64,000 nucleotides of DNA from Streptomyces albicerus (GTDB lineage Bacteria; Actinomycetota; Actinomycetes; Streptomycetales; Streptomycetaceae), in NCBI RefSeq assembly GCF_008905045.1, contig NZ_VWMY01000059.1:1-64000 (forward strand). The letters are read 5' to 3'. Shown here in pieces: positions 24,458 through 34,483 of this stretch. The stretch's first letter is position 1; each line of letters starts with the position of its first letter. The translations under genes and the position numbers were made by a program. Below the pieces are notes generated by a model. It saw only the letters and a program-made list of their open reading frames with translations, did not search any database and was not told the origin of the DNA.

Positions 24458-25492
24458 TCAGAGGCGCACGCGGAGGGAGTAGAAGCGGGTGATCTGGGCG
24501 GCGTTCTGGTTGTCGTCGCTGACCAGGAGGAGGTTCAGGCGGCCATGGCTGTGGCCGGTGATCACCATGCCCTCGATGTTGTCGAGGAGGGGGTTGGGCT
24601 GGGGCTGCTTGGCCTGGGCGCCGAGTGAAGGACAGTTCACGAGGTCGGCCAGGAGCGTCTTCTTGGCCAGTCGTACGTCGCTCTGGCCGGTCAGGGTGTC
24701 GATGGCGGACGTGTCCGTGGCGTGGCGCAGATCGGCGAGGTACAGCCGGATCGTGTTGCCGGTGCCCGGGGTGAAGCCGCGCTCCAGGACGAGGAGGCGG
24801 CCGTCGGGGGTCGCCGTGGTCTCGGAGACGTTCAGACCGGCGTCGGTGCGGTAGCCGTACTGGGCGGCGGGCGCGAAGTGGCCCCGCTGACGCTCCCAGG
24901 TCTGGAAACGGACGATGCCCGCGGTGTCGCCGCTGAGCGAGCCCTCCATGCCGGCGAGCAGGGTGTGGCGGCCGGGCAGGAAGGTCAGGCCCTCGAAGGT
25001 CTGGTTCTGTGCGGCGCGGCCCGCCGGGGCGACCCTGAGCGCGTCCGGTACGGGGAGGCGGTCGAGGATGCGGCCGTCACGGGCGTGGCGGCGTACGGAG
25101 GGCTCGGTCTCGGAGGCGACCAGGCGGGTGCCGTCGCGGTCCACGACCAGGCCCTCGGAGTCGAGCGCGGCGCCGCTCTCGTCGGCGAGCGGGACGACGC
25201 TCCTGGGCTGCAGCGTCTTGCGGTCCAGCGTGAAGAGCGCCGACCGGTCGGAGACCGCGGCGATCCGGCCGTCGCGGTCCAGGGCCAGCGCGGAGAAGTT
25301 GCCGACGAACGTGCCCTCGTACGTCGTCTTGTCGAGCGCGTCGGAGAAGCGCTCGATGGAGACGGAGGGTGAACAGGCCTTGCCTCTCCGGGCGTCGGCG
25401 CTGTGGCCGGTGGCGCTGTGGGCCGGGGCGGTGAGGCAGGTGGCTGCCGCCAGGGTGGCTGTGACGGTGGCGAGTGCGGATCTCAGGCGCAT
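24458..25492 (-). CDS. Secreted phytase-like / esterase-like beta-propeller protein
   Basis: This 344-residue protein has a signal peptide (about 1-27, APAHSA) and a phytase-like domain of the kind often annotated as esterase-like activity of phytase (Pfam PF13449). Characteristic segments are FSALALDRDGRIAAVSDR, LDSEGLVVDRDG, QTFEGLTFLPG and LLDNIEGMVITG, with acidic residues suited to calcium binding. It is probably extracellular. It lies 77 bases upstream of the ABC exporter on the same strand and may be co-transcribed with it. Confidence 0.8.
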   Translation of the reverse strand: MRLRSALATVTATLAAATCLTAPAHSATGHSADARRGKACSPSVSIERFSDALDKTTYEGTFVGNFSALALDRDGRIAAVSDRSALFTLDRKTLQPRSVVPLADESGAALDSEGLVVDRDGTRLVASETEPSVRRHARDGRILDRLPVPDALRVAPAGRAAQNQTFEGLTFLPGRHTLLAGMEGSLSGDTAGIVRFQTWERQRGHFAPAAQYGYRTDAGLNVSETTATPDGRLLVLERGFTPGTGNTIRLYLADLRHATDTSAIDTLTGQSDVRLAKKTLLADLVNCPSLGAQAKQPQPNPLLDNIEGMVITGHSHGRLNLLLVSDDNQNAAQITRFYSLRVRL

Positions 25493-25578
25493 GACGTCAC
25501 GGTAGGGGGATGCGGGTTGAGGGGAGGGGTACTCACCGTGAATTCAGGGGAGTTGGGGCCGGAGTCGGGGGCCGGGCG

Positions 25579-25610
25579 GTGCGTGAGGGAGTCCGCGCTC
25601 CCTCACGCAC
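25579..25610 (-). terminator. Terminator after the RTX gene
   Basis: A perfect 13-bp stem (25579-25591 with 25598-25610) closes a 6-base loop. It lies 42 bases downstream of the minus-strand RTX gene. Confidence 0.8.
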
Positions 25611-25622
25611 GGTGGACCCTGG

Positions 25623-25660
25623 GTTCAGGTCAGTCCTGACAGACGTTCAGGTCAGTCCTG
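25623..25660. repeat. 16-bp direct repeat at the RTX gene end
   Basis: GTTCAGGTCAGTCCTG occurs at 25623-25638 and 25645-25660. The right copy includes the last codons and stop of the RTX gene. Confidence 0.65.
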
Positions 25661-26503
25661 GTAGACCTTGTTGTTGCCCGCGCCGCCGGAGAGGGTGTCG
25701 GCGCCCGGGCCGCCGTACAGCACGTCGTCGCCGGTGTTGCCGAAGATCGTGTCGTCGCCCTCTTCGCCGTACAGCGTGTCGTTGCCCCTGCCGCCGTAGA
25801 GGGAGTCGTTCCCGGTCCAGCCGCGCACGATGTCGTCTCCGTCGTCGCCGTACAGGGTGGTGTATCCGAGCTCGTCGTCGCTGGTCACGGTGAGGGTGTC
25901 GTTCCCGGCACCGCCGCGGCAGTGGTACTCGCAGCCGGTGAGCATGGTGTCGTTGCCGGCGTCACCGAAGGAGCCGCGGACCCAGACACCGTCGATGCCC
26001 TCCAGGCGGTCGTCGCCGTCACCGCCTTCGAGTACGTTCGCCCCCTTGCCCCGGATGACGTCGTCGCCCGGGCCGCCGGAGAGGGTGCCCTGCGTGAAGA
26101 CGTCGTCGCCGACCGTCACAGTGTCGTCGCCGTCACCGAGGTCCACGTCGTAGATGTCCGAGTCGTCGGATCCCAGGGGCTCGGGCTCCACGCACTCGAC
26201 GACGGTGTGATCGGTCGCCGAAGGATACGTGCACGCCTCCGTGGTGATGGTGATGTCGAACCGGTCCCGGAAGGTGATGAGGTACTCACCACCGAAGTCG
26301 GTCGGGTCGAGATCGATCGCCTTTGTGGAGATCTTCAGGTCGTTCGTCTGTCCGGCGGCGGCCCTGTACCAGATCGCGCCGTCATAGCGCTCGACGGAGG
26401 CCGTGGTCGTGGTGTCCGCCTGGGCGGCGGGCGCCGCGAGTACGGCTCCGCTCAGGGCTGAGGCGAGGGCGGCGGTGGCGGTGATGGTCCGTAACTTGCG
26501 CAT
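25652..26503 (-). CDS. Secreted calcium-binding RTX-repeat protein
   Basis: This 283-residue protein has a signal peptide (about 1-29, APAAQA) followed by an N-terminal beta-rich part and a series of nonapeptide repeats of the type GGxGxDxux: GGPGDDVIRG, GGDGDDRLEG, GDDGDDIVRG, GGRGNDTLYG, GEEGDDTIFG and GGPGADTLSG. These form calcium-binding parallel beta-rolls outside the cell. No enzymatic domain is attached. Four cysteines lie in the first two-thirds. Streptomyces has many such small RTX proteins of unknown role. Confidence 0.85.
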   Translation of the reverse strand: MRKLRTITATAALASALSGAVLAAPAAQADTTTTASVERYDGAIWYRAAAGQTNDLKISTKAIDLDPTDFGGEYLITFRDRFDITITTEACTYPSATDHTVVECVEPEPLGSDDSDIYDVDLGDGDDTVTVGDDVFTQGTLSGGPGDDVIRGKGANVLEGGDGDDRLEGIDGVWVRGSFGDAGNDTMLTGCEYHCRGGAGNDTLTVTSDDELGYTTLYGDDGDDIVRGWTGNDSLYGGRGNDTLYGEEGDDTIFGNTGDDVLYGGPGADTLSGGAGNNKVYQD

Positions 26504-26747
26504 GCGGAAGTGACCCTTCGTGAAAGTGGAATGAGTGCCGAACAGGACCGGCGGAGAAGGTGCCGGTGAACTCGTCGTCGCTCGTCGTCGTCTCGTCGGA
26601 CGGCATCGACCCGTGCGGCCTGTGACGTGTGGGGCTGTTGTTGTTTCCGGTCACCCGGTTAGACCCCGCACCAGGGACGTTCGGTTGTACCGGCTCAGAT
26701 GAACGGTCTCCCACATCGGGAGGGCGCCCTGGTGTCGTCGGCCGGCC
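26504..26747. other. Intergenic region, RTX gene promoter side
   Basis: The 244 bases upstream of the RTX gene contain a CGTCGT-rich stretch near 26570-26600 but no supported gene or clear promoter element. Confidence 0.4.
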
Positions 26748-27272
26748 TCAACCGCCCCGGACCGCCGTCATGACGACTTTCGCGACGGTGGGCGGCGGGA
26801 TGCTGGTGGTGTCGATCAGCTCCGCTTCCCGGCGCAGCCAGAGCAGTGCGTGGTCGTAGTCGTCGAGGTGGTCCAGGCGCCGTCTGCGGGCGCCGGCGCT
26901 CTCGGGATCCGTGTCGTTCTGGATGCGCCCGACCAGTGTGTTGTGGTCGGCGTGGAGGACGAAGTGACGTAAGGGAATGCCCGCTTCGGCCAGCCCCGTG
27001 CGGATCTCCCGCCAGTACGGCTTCTCCAGCACGGTCTGTGTGACGACCAGCGTGCCGCCCGCGTAGTCGAGCACCTGACGCGCGGTCTCCACCACCAGCC
27101 CGCGCCAGGGCGGAAGGTCCTGGAAGTCCCGGGCGGGCTTGCCGAGGACGTGCCGCAGCATGTACCCGACCTGCTCGGTGTCGAACAGTCTGGAGTCCGG
27201 GAGGAGGGACGTCAGTTCCTTGGCGGTCGTGGTCTTGCCCGCGCCGAGGGCGCCGTTCAGCCAGATGATCAT
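26748..27272 (-). CDS. TmrB-like P-loop ATPase
   Basis: This 174-residue cytoplasmic protein has a Walker A motif GALGAGKTT at residues 7-15 and the LFDTEQVGYMLRHVL, FQDLPPWRGLVVE and HFVLHADHNTLVGRI segments seen in TmrB-type ATPases. TmrB of Bacillus gives tunicamycin resistance by binding the drug. Members in Streptomyces are mostly uncharacterised and may be kinases. Its ATG overlaps the stop of the beta-lactamase-like gene by four bases (ATGA), so the two are translationally coupled. Confidence 0.75.
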   Translation of the reverse strand: MIIWLNGALGAGKTTTAKELTSLLPDSRLFDTEQVGYMLRHVLGKPARDFQDLPPWRGLVVETARQVLDYAGGTLVVTQTVLEKPYWREIRTGLAEAGIPLRHFVLHADHNTLVGRIQNDTDPESAGARRRRLDHLDDYDHALLWLRREAELIDTTSIPPPTVAKVVMTAVRGG

Positions 27273-28186
27273 GAGGCGGGCACCGCCGGGAAGGCTTCCT
27301 TCGGCGTGCTCGTCGGCGTGTAGCGCTGCGCGGTGGTCGGCACGAGGTCCTTGTGGATGGCCCGGGCCACCGTCTGGATCGTGGTCACGCCGTAGTTCAT
27401 CGAGCTGTTGTCGTGGGTGAGGATCGAGATCGTGTAGTCGTGGCCGCCGCCGTCGAAGGTGCCGACGCTGTGGACGCGCCAGCCGTGCGTGGCGCGTGAC
27501 AGCCAGCCGTTCTTCACGTAGACGGAGACGGAGGAAGGGGCTCCCGCCGGTGTGCCCCAGCGCTGGGAGGAGACGACCTTGCCCATCAACTTCAGTATGT
27601 ACGCACGGGAGTTGTCGCTCAGGACCGAGTTCTTGGCGGTGAGGAGTGCCAGGAGCTTCTGCTCGTCCCGGACCGTGATCTGTGTGAGGCCCCAGTAGCC
27701 GTTCGCGCCGGGTCTGGTCTGCGTCATGCCCGCGGCGGTGAGGAAGCCCTTCACCTTGGATGTGCCGAGTTGCGTCCAGAGTTTGCTGGTGGCGGCGTTG
27801 TCCGACTTCGTGATCATGGCGGTGGCCAGGTCGGACTCGCGCCGGGTGAGATAGCGGTTGTGCTTCTTCGCGTCCCAGAGCAGCGCGGCGAGCACGGTCA
27901 CCTTGACGACGCTGGCCGAGTCGTAGGCCTTGGTCGATCGCAGGGCGCACGTCGTGTTCGTGGTCCGGTCGTGGAGGCCGACCGCGACTGTTCCCCTGCG
28001 GTTCGCGAGAGCGGTGGTGATGTCCTTCTGGAGCTTGGTGGCCAGGCCTGGCTTGCTGGACGTGCAGGTGACCTGCGGTGTCGTGGCTGCGGCGGCGGGC
28101 GTTGCGGCCACGGTGAGCGGCACTAGCACCCCGGCGCCGAGGGCCGCGCAGAGCACACGGGCACGCCGGGATATCCGGTGAGTCAT
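27269..28186 (-). CDS. Secreted class A beta-lactamase-like serine hydrolase
   Basis: This 305-residue exported protein has a signal peptide (about 1-34) and a penicillin-binding/beta-lactamase fold. The active-site motifs are Ser92-Val-Val-Lys95, Ser128-Asp-Asn130 and Lys225-Asn-Gly227. The third motif is KNG rather than the usual KTG or KSG, and the class A Glu166 region is not obvious, so true beta-lactamase activity is uncertain. It may be a DD-peptidase-like enzyme. It is coupled to a TmrB-like ATPase downstream, with a small gene upstream. Confidence 0.8.
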   Translation of the reverse strand: MTHRISRRARVLCAALGAGVLVPLTVAATPAAAATTPQVTCTSSKPGLATKLQKDITTALANRRGTVAVGLHDRTTNTTCALRSTKAYDSASVVKVTVLAALLWDAKKHNRYLTRRESDLATAMITKSDNAATSKLWTQLGTSKVKGFLTAAGMTQTRPGANGYWGLTQITVRDEQKLLALLTAKNSVLSDNSRAYILKLMGKVVSSQRWGTPAGAPSSVSVYVKNGWLSRATHGWRVHSVGTFDGGGHDYTISILTHDNSSMNYGVTTIQTVARAIHKDLVPTTAQRYTPTSTPKEAFPAVPAS

Positions 28187-28345
28187 GGAGTCTTCTCATT
28201 CCCTTGGGTACATACGAGTGCGCCTCGGCACACTCGCCCCTCATGACTCACAGGGACGGCCGGAAGTTGTACACGTGTTCCCAGAAGGGGAGTTGGAGGT
28301 CCTGCCGTCAGCCGCCGACGCCGGACACGTCAGCCGCCGATGGGC

Positions 28346-28585
28346 TCAGCTGCCCGCGGCCACGGCCAGGCGGTAGAACGCCTCGGTGGTCCGGGGGTGG
28401 GCGAGCTCGTCCAGCAGGTGCCGCCACTCGGGGTCGTCGGCGGCGGCCGGGTGCGCGAGGTCCCAGGCGGCGAGCAGCGGGGCGAGCTCGCTCTCCGGCG
28501 TCGCGACGGCCTGGTCGCGACGGTCTTCGGCGAACTCGCCTGATGGGCAAGGGAGTTCGGGCTTCGAGGAGGGATGCGGTTTCAT
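28346..28585 (-). CDS. Small hypothetical protein, 79 residues
   Basis: This is an acidic, alanine- and proline-rich protein without a signal peptide or membrane segment. ATG 28585 was chosen because GGAAGG lies 8 bases upstream. The C-terminal half (LAPLLAAWDLAHPAAADDPEW) looks helical. It is the first gene on the minus strand before the beta-lactamase-like and TmrB-like pair, separated from them by 159 bases. No family is recognised. Confidence 0.55.
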   Translation of the reverse strand: MKPHPSSKPELPCPSGEFAEDRRDQAVATPESELAPLLAAWDLAHPAAADDPEWRHLLDELAHPRTTEAFYRLAVAAGS

Positions 28586-28847
28586 GAGGCTTTCCTTCCG
28601 GGCGGCGGAGCGCGAACCTCTGGGATCAGTTGGGTTCCAACTGGCTTCCATCCGGGTTCAACGATGTCGCCGCCCGCGCGCCGGCACGAGGAGGCGTCCT
28701 CCCTCATCGATGGTGTAGCCAGCCCCACCACGGTATGGCCGCAAACCCGAGCGGAGGTCGAGGAGTGGTGGAGTATGCGCAAGCACGGGCAGCATGGGTC
28801 CGCGCCGGTGTGTGGATCACGGCGGAGCGGTCAAAGGGGGCCAGGAC

Positions 28848-29789
<942 letters not shown>

Positions 29790-30142
29790 TCGCCGGGCAG
29801 CTTCCTCCGAGTCCTCCGAGTCCTCCGACTCGCAGACGACCCAGAACGCTCAGAACACCCAGAACACCCCGACGCTCTACCGCCTCGACGCCTCGGACGT
29901 CAACTAGGGCGATCCCTCCCCCAATTGGGGATAACCCTCGGGCTTCACATCCCCTGACCTGGGAACGGTCAGGGGTTGCGTCGTATGCGAGAACGTCACA
30001 CAAACGCCTTCCCCCGGTTACACGGCCGACCCCGCGCCCGTGCCACGCTCCCGGTTACCAAAAAGTCAACACGCGTAGAACGCGGCTCCGTTGAGCAGGA
30101 CGCCGCGTGTCGGCGCGTGCCGTCCCCGGGAAAGGCACCCCC
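29790..30142. other. Intergenic region before the endonuclease gene
   Basis: The 353 bases hold short repeats (GAGTCCTCC and CAGAACACC), a terminator hairpin at 29951-29975 and an endonuclease promoter region that is unusually AT-richer around 30055-30070. A start-less frame ending at 29907 is described separately. Confidence 0.5.
29951..29975 (+). terminator. Hairpin after the propeller-like gene
   Basis: CCCCTGACC (29951-29959) pairs exactly with GGTCAGGGG (29967-29975) around a 7-base loop. Confidence 0.65.
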
Positions 30143-30946
30143 ATGTCCGTTGTGCAGATAGGCAGATGGAAGGCGCTGGCGACGACCATATCCGCCGTCC
30201 TCGTCGGCCTCACCCTTCCGACGGTCGCCGCGACTCCCGCGAGCGCCACGACCACCGCGTACGACAGCACGTACTACAAGAACGCGATCGGCAAGACCGG
30301 CACGAGCCTGAAGTCCTCCCTCCACACGATCATCAGCCCCCAGACCAAGATCTCGTACGACGCGGTCTGGAACGCACTGAAGGTCACAGACCAGGACCCG
30401 AACAACAGCAGCAACGTGATCCTGCTGTACGGCGGCCAGTCCCGCAGCAAGACCCTCAACGGCGGCGACGTGGGCGACTGGAACCGCGAGCACACGTGGG
30501 CCCAGTCCCATGGCAGTTTCGGCACCTCGGCCGGCCCCGGCACCGACCTGCACCACCTGCGCCCCGCGGACGTACAGGTCAACAGCACCCGCGGCAACAA
30601 GGACTTCGACATGGGCGGCAGCGCGGTCAGCGGCGCGTCCGGCAGCTACACGGACTCCAACTCCTTCGAGCCGCGCAACGCCGACAAGGGCGACGTGGCC
30701 CGCATGATCCTCTACATGGCCGTCCGCTACGAGGGCGACGACGCCTGGGCGGACCTGGAGCCCAACGACTCGGTCTCCAACGGCAGCGTCCCGTACCACG
30801 GCCGCCTCTCCGTCCTGAAGCAGTGGAACGAGCAGGACCCGCCGAGCGCCTTCGAGGAGAGGCGCAACCAGGTCATCTACGACACGTACCAGAAGAACCG
30901 CAACCCGTTCATCGACCACCCGGAGTGGGTCGAGGCGATCTGGTAG
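30143..30946 (+). CDS. Secreted endonuclease I family nuclease
   Basis: This 267-residue exported nuclease has a signal peptide ending near TPASA-T (residue 35) and an Endonuclease_1 (Pfam PF04231) domain. The beta-beta-alpha-metal active site is recognisable in NREHTWAQSHGSFG, with the general base His. The downstream segment TDLHHLRPADVQVNSTRGN is characteristic of the family. It degrades extracellular DNA and perhaps RNA. ATG 30143 was chosen because the mature fold starts soon after and GAAAGG precedes it. It is a single gene with a strong terminator at 30962-30996. Confidence 0.9.
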   Translation: MSVVQIGRWKALATTISAVLVGLTLPTVAATPASATTTAYDSTYYKNAIGKTGTSLKSSLHTIISPQTKISYDAVWNALKVTDQDPNNSSNVILLYGGQSRSKTLNGGDVGDWNREHTWAQSHGSFGTSAGPGTDLHHLRPADVQVNSTRGNKDFDMGGSAVSGASGSYTDSNSFEPRNADKGDVARMILYMAVRYEGDDAWADLEPNDSVSNGSVPYHGRLSVLKQWNEQDPPSAFEERRNQVIYDTYQKNRNPFIDHPEWVEAIW

Positions 30947-30961
30947 ACCGACGGTGACCCA

Positions 30962-30996
30962 GGCTGAACTCCCCGTGACGGAAGGGGAGTTCAGCC
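30962..30996 (+). terminator. Terminator after the endonuclease gene
   Basis: A perfect 13-bp stem (30962-30974 with 30984-30996) closes a 9-base loop, 16 bases after the stop codon. Confidence 0.85.
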
Positions 30997-31124
30997 CCGG
31001 TCGCTGTTTCCTTGGTTACGAATCCATGACATGCGGGCGTACAACTGGTGGCGCCCAGCCCGAGTCGAACTCCCTGAACGCGGCATTCCGCGTGCCGCAC
31101 CGGACCGACTCGAAAGGCTTTCGT

Positions 31125-32612
31125 ATGTCCCGAGCACGACGCAGAACTCGTACCGCACGGCTCTCGGCGCCCCTGGCCGCGGCGGTGCTACTGGCCGGAG
31201 GGGCAGGCGCCTGGGCCCTCACCGGGGCCTCCGCCCAGGCCGTCACCGGGTCGGCGGACGCCCGGGACGACTTCAACGGCGACGGCTACGCCGACCTGGT
31301 CATCGGCGCTCCGAACGCCACGATTTCGAGCCAGACCAAGGCCGGCTACGTGGCCGTCATGTACGGCTCCGCCGACGGGCTCTCCACGTCGAAGAGGAAG
31401 CTCATCAGCCGCTCCACCAGCGGGGTTCCCGGGTCCGCCACCGCGGGCCAGCGCTTCGGGTCCACCTTCGCCAAGGGCGACCTGGACGGCGACGGCTTCA
31501 GCGACCTCGTCATCGCGGGCGGCGCGGCCGGCTCCATCGTCATGTGGGGCTCCGCCTCCGGACTCACCGGCGGCACGAACATCGCCGGATACGGGCAGGC
31601 CCCCCAGGTCGGTGACTTCGACGGCGACGGCAAGGCGGACCTCGCCCTGTTCGCGCTGCAGAAGGTCGCGGGCGACGACCCGCCGAGCGGCCCGGCCACC
31701 GTGTGGAAGGGCCCGGTCTCGCGTGCCGGGACGCCGACCGCCACCCTGCCCATCCTGAACAAGTCCGAGTGGTGGGGCTACGACGCCAACGACGCCTCCT
31801 GTGCCACCAACGGCGGCTGCGAGGAGGACGGCGACTCGATCAGCGGTCCCATCTCGTCCGGCCAGGCCGGCGACATCAACGGCGACGGCAAGGACGACCT
31901 CGTCCTGTGGCGCTACGAAGGCGACGGCGTCTGGGGCTCCCGCCTGCTGTACGGCGGCGGCAGCACGGGCTTCACCCGCGGCTGGGCCCCCGGCGAGGGC
32001 TCGGGAACCGACGCGGGCACCGGCGTCGGGGACGTGAACGGCGACGGGTTCGACGACGTGGTGGTCGGCAACGACTGGTCCGGCAAGGTGCAGGTCGCGC
32101 TCGGTTCGGCCGCCGGTCTGACCGCGGAGCGCGTCCAGAGCTTCGACCAGGACCTGGCCGGCTTCCCGGGCGTCGAGGAGGAGGGCGACGAACTCGGCGC
32201 CTCGGTCGCCGTCGGCGATGTCACGGGTGACGGGTTCGCCGACATCGCGCTCGGGATACCCGGGGAGGACTTCAGCGATCTCACCGACGCCGGTTCGATC
32301 GCCCTGGTCCGCGGGGGTGCCTCCGGCGTCACGGGTGCCGGGACGCAGACCTTCCACCAGAACACCTCCGGGGTGCCCGGAGTCGCCGAGACGGGCGATC
32401 GGTTCGGGGTGAGCGCGGCGCTGCTCGACGTCGACGGCAACGGTCACCGGGATCTCGCCGTCGGTGACACGGCTGAGAACAGCGACAACGGGGCGGTCTG
32501 GGTGTTGCGGGGTACCTCCGGCGGGCTTACGGCCACGTCCTCGCTCGCCTTCGGCGGGAAGGATCTGGCGGCGCCTTACACGGATGCGCAGTTCGGGTTC
32601 TCCCTGCGGTAG
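31125..32612 (+). CDS. Secreted FG-GAP/integrin-alpha-like repeat protein
   Basis: This 495-residue exported protein has a basic leader, a hydrophobic core and a cleavage region near GASAQA. It is followed by about seven FG-GAP repeats with calcium-binding loops: DFNGDGYADLVIG, DLDGDGFSDLVIA, DFDGDGKADLALF, DINGDGKDDLVLW, DVNGDGFDDVVVG, DVTGDGFADIALG and DVDGNGHRDLAVG. These form a beta-propeller as in integrin alpha chains, and are common in Streptomyces surface proteins of unknown role. ATG 31125 follows AAAGG by 7 bases, and an earlier in-frame ATG would add 57 residues before the signal peptide. Confidence 0.88.
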   Translation: MSRARRRTRTARLSAPLAAAVLLAGGAGAWALTGASAQAVTGSADARDDFNGDGYADLVIGAPNATISSQTKAGYVAVMYGSADGLSTSKRKLISRSTSGVPGSATAGQRFGSTFAKGDLDGDGFSDLVIAGGAAGSIVMWGSASGLTGGTNIAGYGQAPQVGDFDGDGKADLALFALQKVAGDDPPSGPATVWKGPVSRAGTPTATLPILNKSEWWGYDANDASCATNGGCEEDGDSISGPISSGQAGDINGDGKDDLVLWRYEGDGVWGSRLLYGGGSTGFTRGWAPGEGSGTDAGTGVGDVNGDGFDDVVVGNDWSGKVQVALGSAAGLTAERVQSFDQDLAGFPGVEEEGDELGASVAVGDVTGDGFADIALGIPGEDFSDLTDAGSIALVRGGASGVTGAGTQTFHQNTSGVPGVAETGDRFGVSAALLDVDGNGHRDLAVGDTAENSDNGAVWVLRGTSGGLTATSSLAFGGKDLAAPYTDAQFGFSLR

Positions 32613-32797
32613 CGCTCCGCTGGGAGGGGCGTGGGGAGCTGCGGGTCCGTTTGTTGGCTGCGGGTCTGCTGTGGCTGGTCGCGCAGTTCCCCGCGCCCCT
32701 AAAGGCGGGTCGTTTGATGGCTGCGGGTCGGATGTGGCTGGTCGCGCCCACGCGGCGGAGCCGCAGAATGTCACAGCCCCGCGCCCCTTACGGGGCG
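32613..32797. repeat. Streptomyces intergenic repeat cluster, copy 1
   Basis: Two near-identical 29-bp units ending TGTGGCTGGTCGCGC lie at 32656-32684 and 32719-32747. They are followed by GCGGAGCCGCAGAATG and a CCCCGCGCCCCTTACGGGG hairpin segment. The same units recur at 38825-39005, 50003-50100, 61251-61302 and 62914-63028. Confidence 0.8.
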
Positions 32798-34483
32798 TCA
32801 GTCCAGGTGTGTTGGTGCGAACATCCGCAACAGTGCCGGGAGTACGACCACCGAAGGGCCGGGCGTGGACAGAGACTTGGTGAGGTCGTCGGACAGGGAG
32901 GCCGGGGTCGTCCGTGTGCCCGGGACGCCGAAGGACTCCGCCAGTGCCACGTAGTCCGGGCGGGACAGTTCCGTTGCCGTGGGCCGGCCGAAGGTGTCGG
33001 TCATGTACTCGCGGAGGATGCCGTAGCCGCCGTCGTCGACGATGAGCCAGGTCACGTCGAGGTTGTGCTGCTTGGCGGTGGCCAGTTCGGCGATGGAGTA
33101 GAGCGCGCCGCCGTCGCCGGAGACCGCCAGGACGGGGTGGGTGGGGTCGGCGACCGCGGCGCCGAGGGCTGCCGGGAAGGCGTAGCCGAGGCCGCCCGCG
33201 CCCTGGGCGGAGTGCATGGTGTTCGGGCGGCGCGCGTCGAAGGCCGACCAGGCCCAGTAGGCGAGGATCGTCATGTCCCAGAAGGACGGCGACCGGTCCG
33301 GCAACGCCTTGCGTACGGCGGCCAGCACCTGCTGTTCCAGGGTGAGTTCCTGCGCGTCGATGCGCTCACGCACGAGGTCGAGCACCGTACGCACACGCTC
33401 CGCGGCGGAGGGGTCCGTGCGCTCGTCCACCGTTTCCAGCAGGGCCTGCAGCGCCAGTCGCGCGTCCGCGTGGATGCCCAGCGCCGGGTGGTTGGACTCC
33501 AGCTTGCCGAGGTCCGCCTCGATCTGGATGACCCGGCCGCGTGGCTTGAACGTGTGGTAGTTCGAGGAGAGTTCGCCGAGGCCCGAGCCGACCACCAGGA
33601 GTACGTCCGCGTCCTCCAGGAAGTCCGTGGTGTGGCGGTCCTCGATCCATGACTGGAGCGAGAGGGGGTGCGTCCAGGGGAACGCGCCCTTGCCGCCGGG
33701 AGTGGTGACCACGGGGGCGTTCAGTGCTTCGGCCAGCTGCTTCAGCTTGCCCGACGCGTCCGCCCGTACGACTCCCCCGCCCGCAATGATCGCCGGACGG
33801 GCGGCACGGGACAGCAGGTCGGCGGCCACGGCCGTCAGTTCGGGGCGCGGAGGCAGCTCCTCGGGGAAGGCGTCGCCGCCCGTGACCACCGGGATCGCCG
33901 TCTCGGCCAGCAGTACGTCCTGCGGGATCTCCACCCACACCGGCCCGTGCGGGGCCGTCAGCGCCGACTTCCAGGCCGCCTCGATCGCGGACGGGATCTG
34001 GGACTGGGTTCGGACGGTGTGGACCGACTTGACGACACCCCTGAATGAGGCTGCCTGGTCGGGGAGTTCGTGCAGATAGCCGTGGCGGCCGCCGCCAAGA
34101 CCGGCCGTCGGGATCTGGCTGCTGATCGCGAGGACGGGGGCGGAAGCGGCCGCGGCCTCCTGCAAGGCAGCCAGCGACGTCAGCGCTCCCGGGCCCGTCG
34201 AAAGCAGCAGCGGGGCCGCCTCGCCCGTGATCCGGCCGTACGCGTCCGCCGCGAACCCCGCGTTGTTCTCCACCCGCAGGCCGATGTACCTGAGGTCCGA
34301 GCGGCGCAGCGCGTCGAACATGCCCAGCGCGTGCTGGCCGGGCAGGCCGAAGACCGTCGTCGCGCCGAGCGCCGCCAGCGTCTCCACGACCAGGTCCCCG
34401 CCGCTTCGGCCGGGGGGAGGATTCAGCGCCGCCGCCGTCTGGGCGGCGGTCGGGCGGAGCACCAGGTCGTGGTCGTGAGTCAC
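32798..34483 (-). CDS. TPP-dependent enzyme (acetolactate synthase / 2-keto acid decarboxylase family)
   Basis: This 561-residue cytoplasmic enzyme has the three thiamine diphosphate-enzyme domains: Pyr (about 27-190, with the cofactor-activating Glu72 in RVENNAGFAADAYGR), central (about 210-350), and PP (about 380-550, with GDGGALYSIAELATAKQHN, the GDG..N diphosphate motif). GTG 34483 overlaps the stop of the agmatinase-family gene (GTGA). With the guanidino hydrolase and symporter next to it, a 2-ketoarginine decarboxylase-type role like AruI of Pseudomonas is plausible. That is inference, and acetolactate synthase-like activity cannot be excluded. Confidence 0.85.
   Translation of the reverse strand: MTHDHDLVLRPTAAQTAAALNPPPGRSGGDLVVETLAALGATTVFGLPGQHALGMFDALRRSDLRYIGLRVENNAGFAADAYGRITGEAAPLLLSTGPGALTSLAALQEAAAASAPVLAISSQIPTAGLGGGRHGYLHELPDQAASFRGVVKSVHTVRTQSQIPSAIEAAWKSALTAPHGPVWVEIPQDVLLAETAIPVVTGGDAFPEELPPRPELTAVAADLLSRAARPAIIAGGGVVRADASGKLKQLAEALNAPVVTTPGGKGAFPWTHPLSLQSWIEDRHTTDFLEDADVLLVVGSGLGELSSNYHTFKPRGRVIQIEADLGKLESNHPALGIHADARLALQALLETVDERTDPSAAERVRTVLDLVRERIDAQELTLEQQVLAAVRKALPDRSPSFWDMTILAYWAWSAFDARRPNTMHSAQGAGGLGYAFPAALGAAVADPTHPVLAVSGDGGALYSIAELATAKQHNLDVTWLIVDDGGYGILREYMTDTFGRPTATELSRPDYVALAESFGVPGTRTTPASLSDDLTKSLSTPGPSVVVLPALLRMFAPTHLD

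Noticed and set aside
27269..28186. Calling this gene a true class A beta-lactamase
   Set aside because: The KNG third motif and the lack of a clear Glu166 region make hydrolytic resistance uncertain, so only the fold was assigned.
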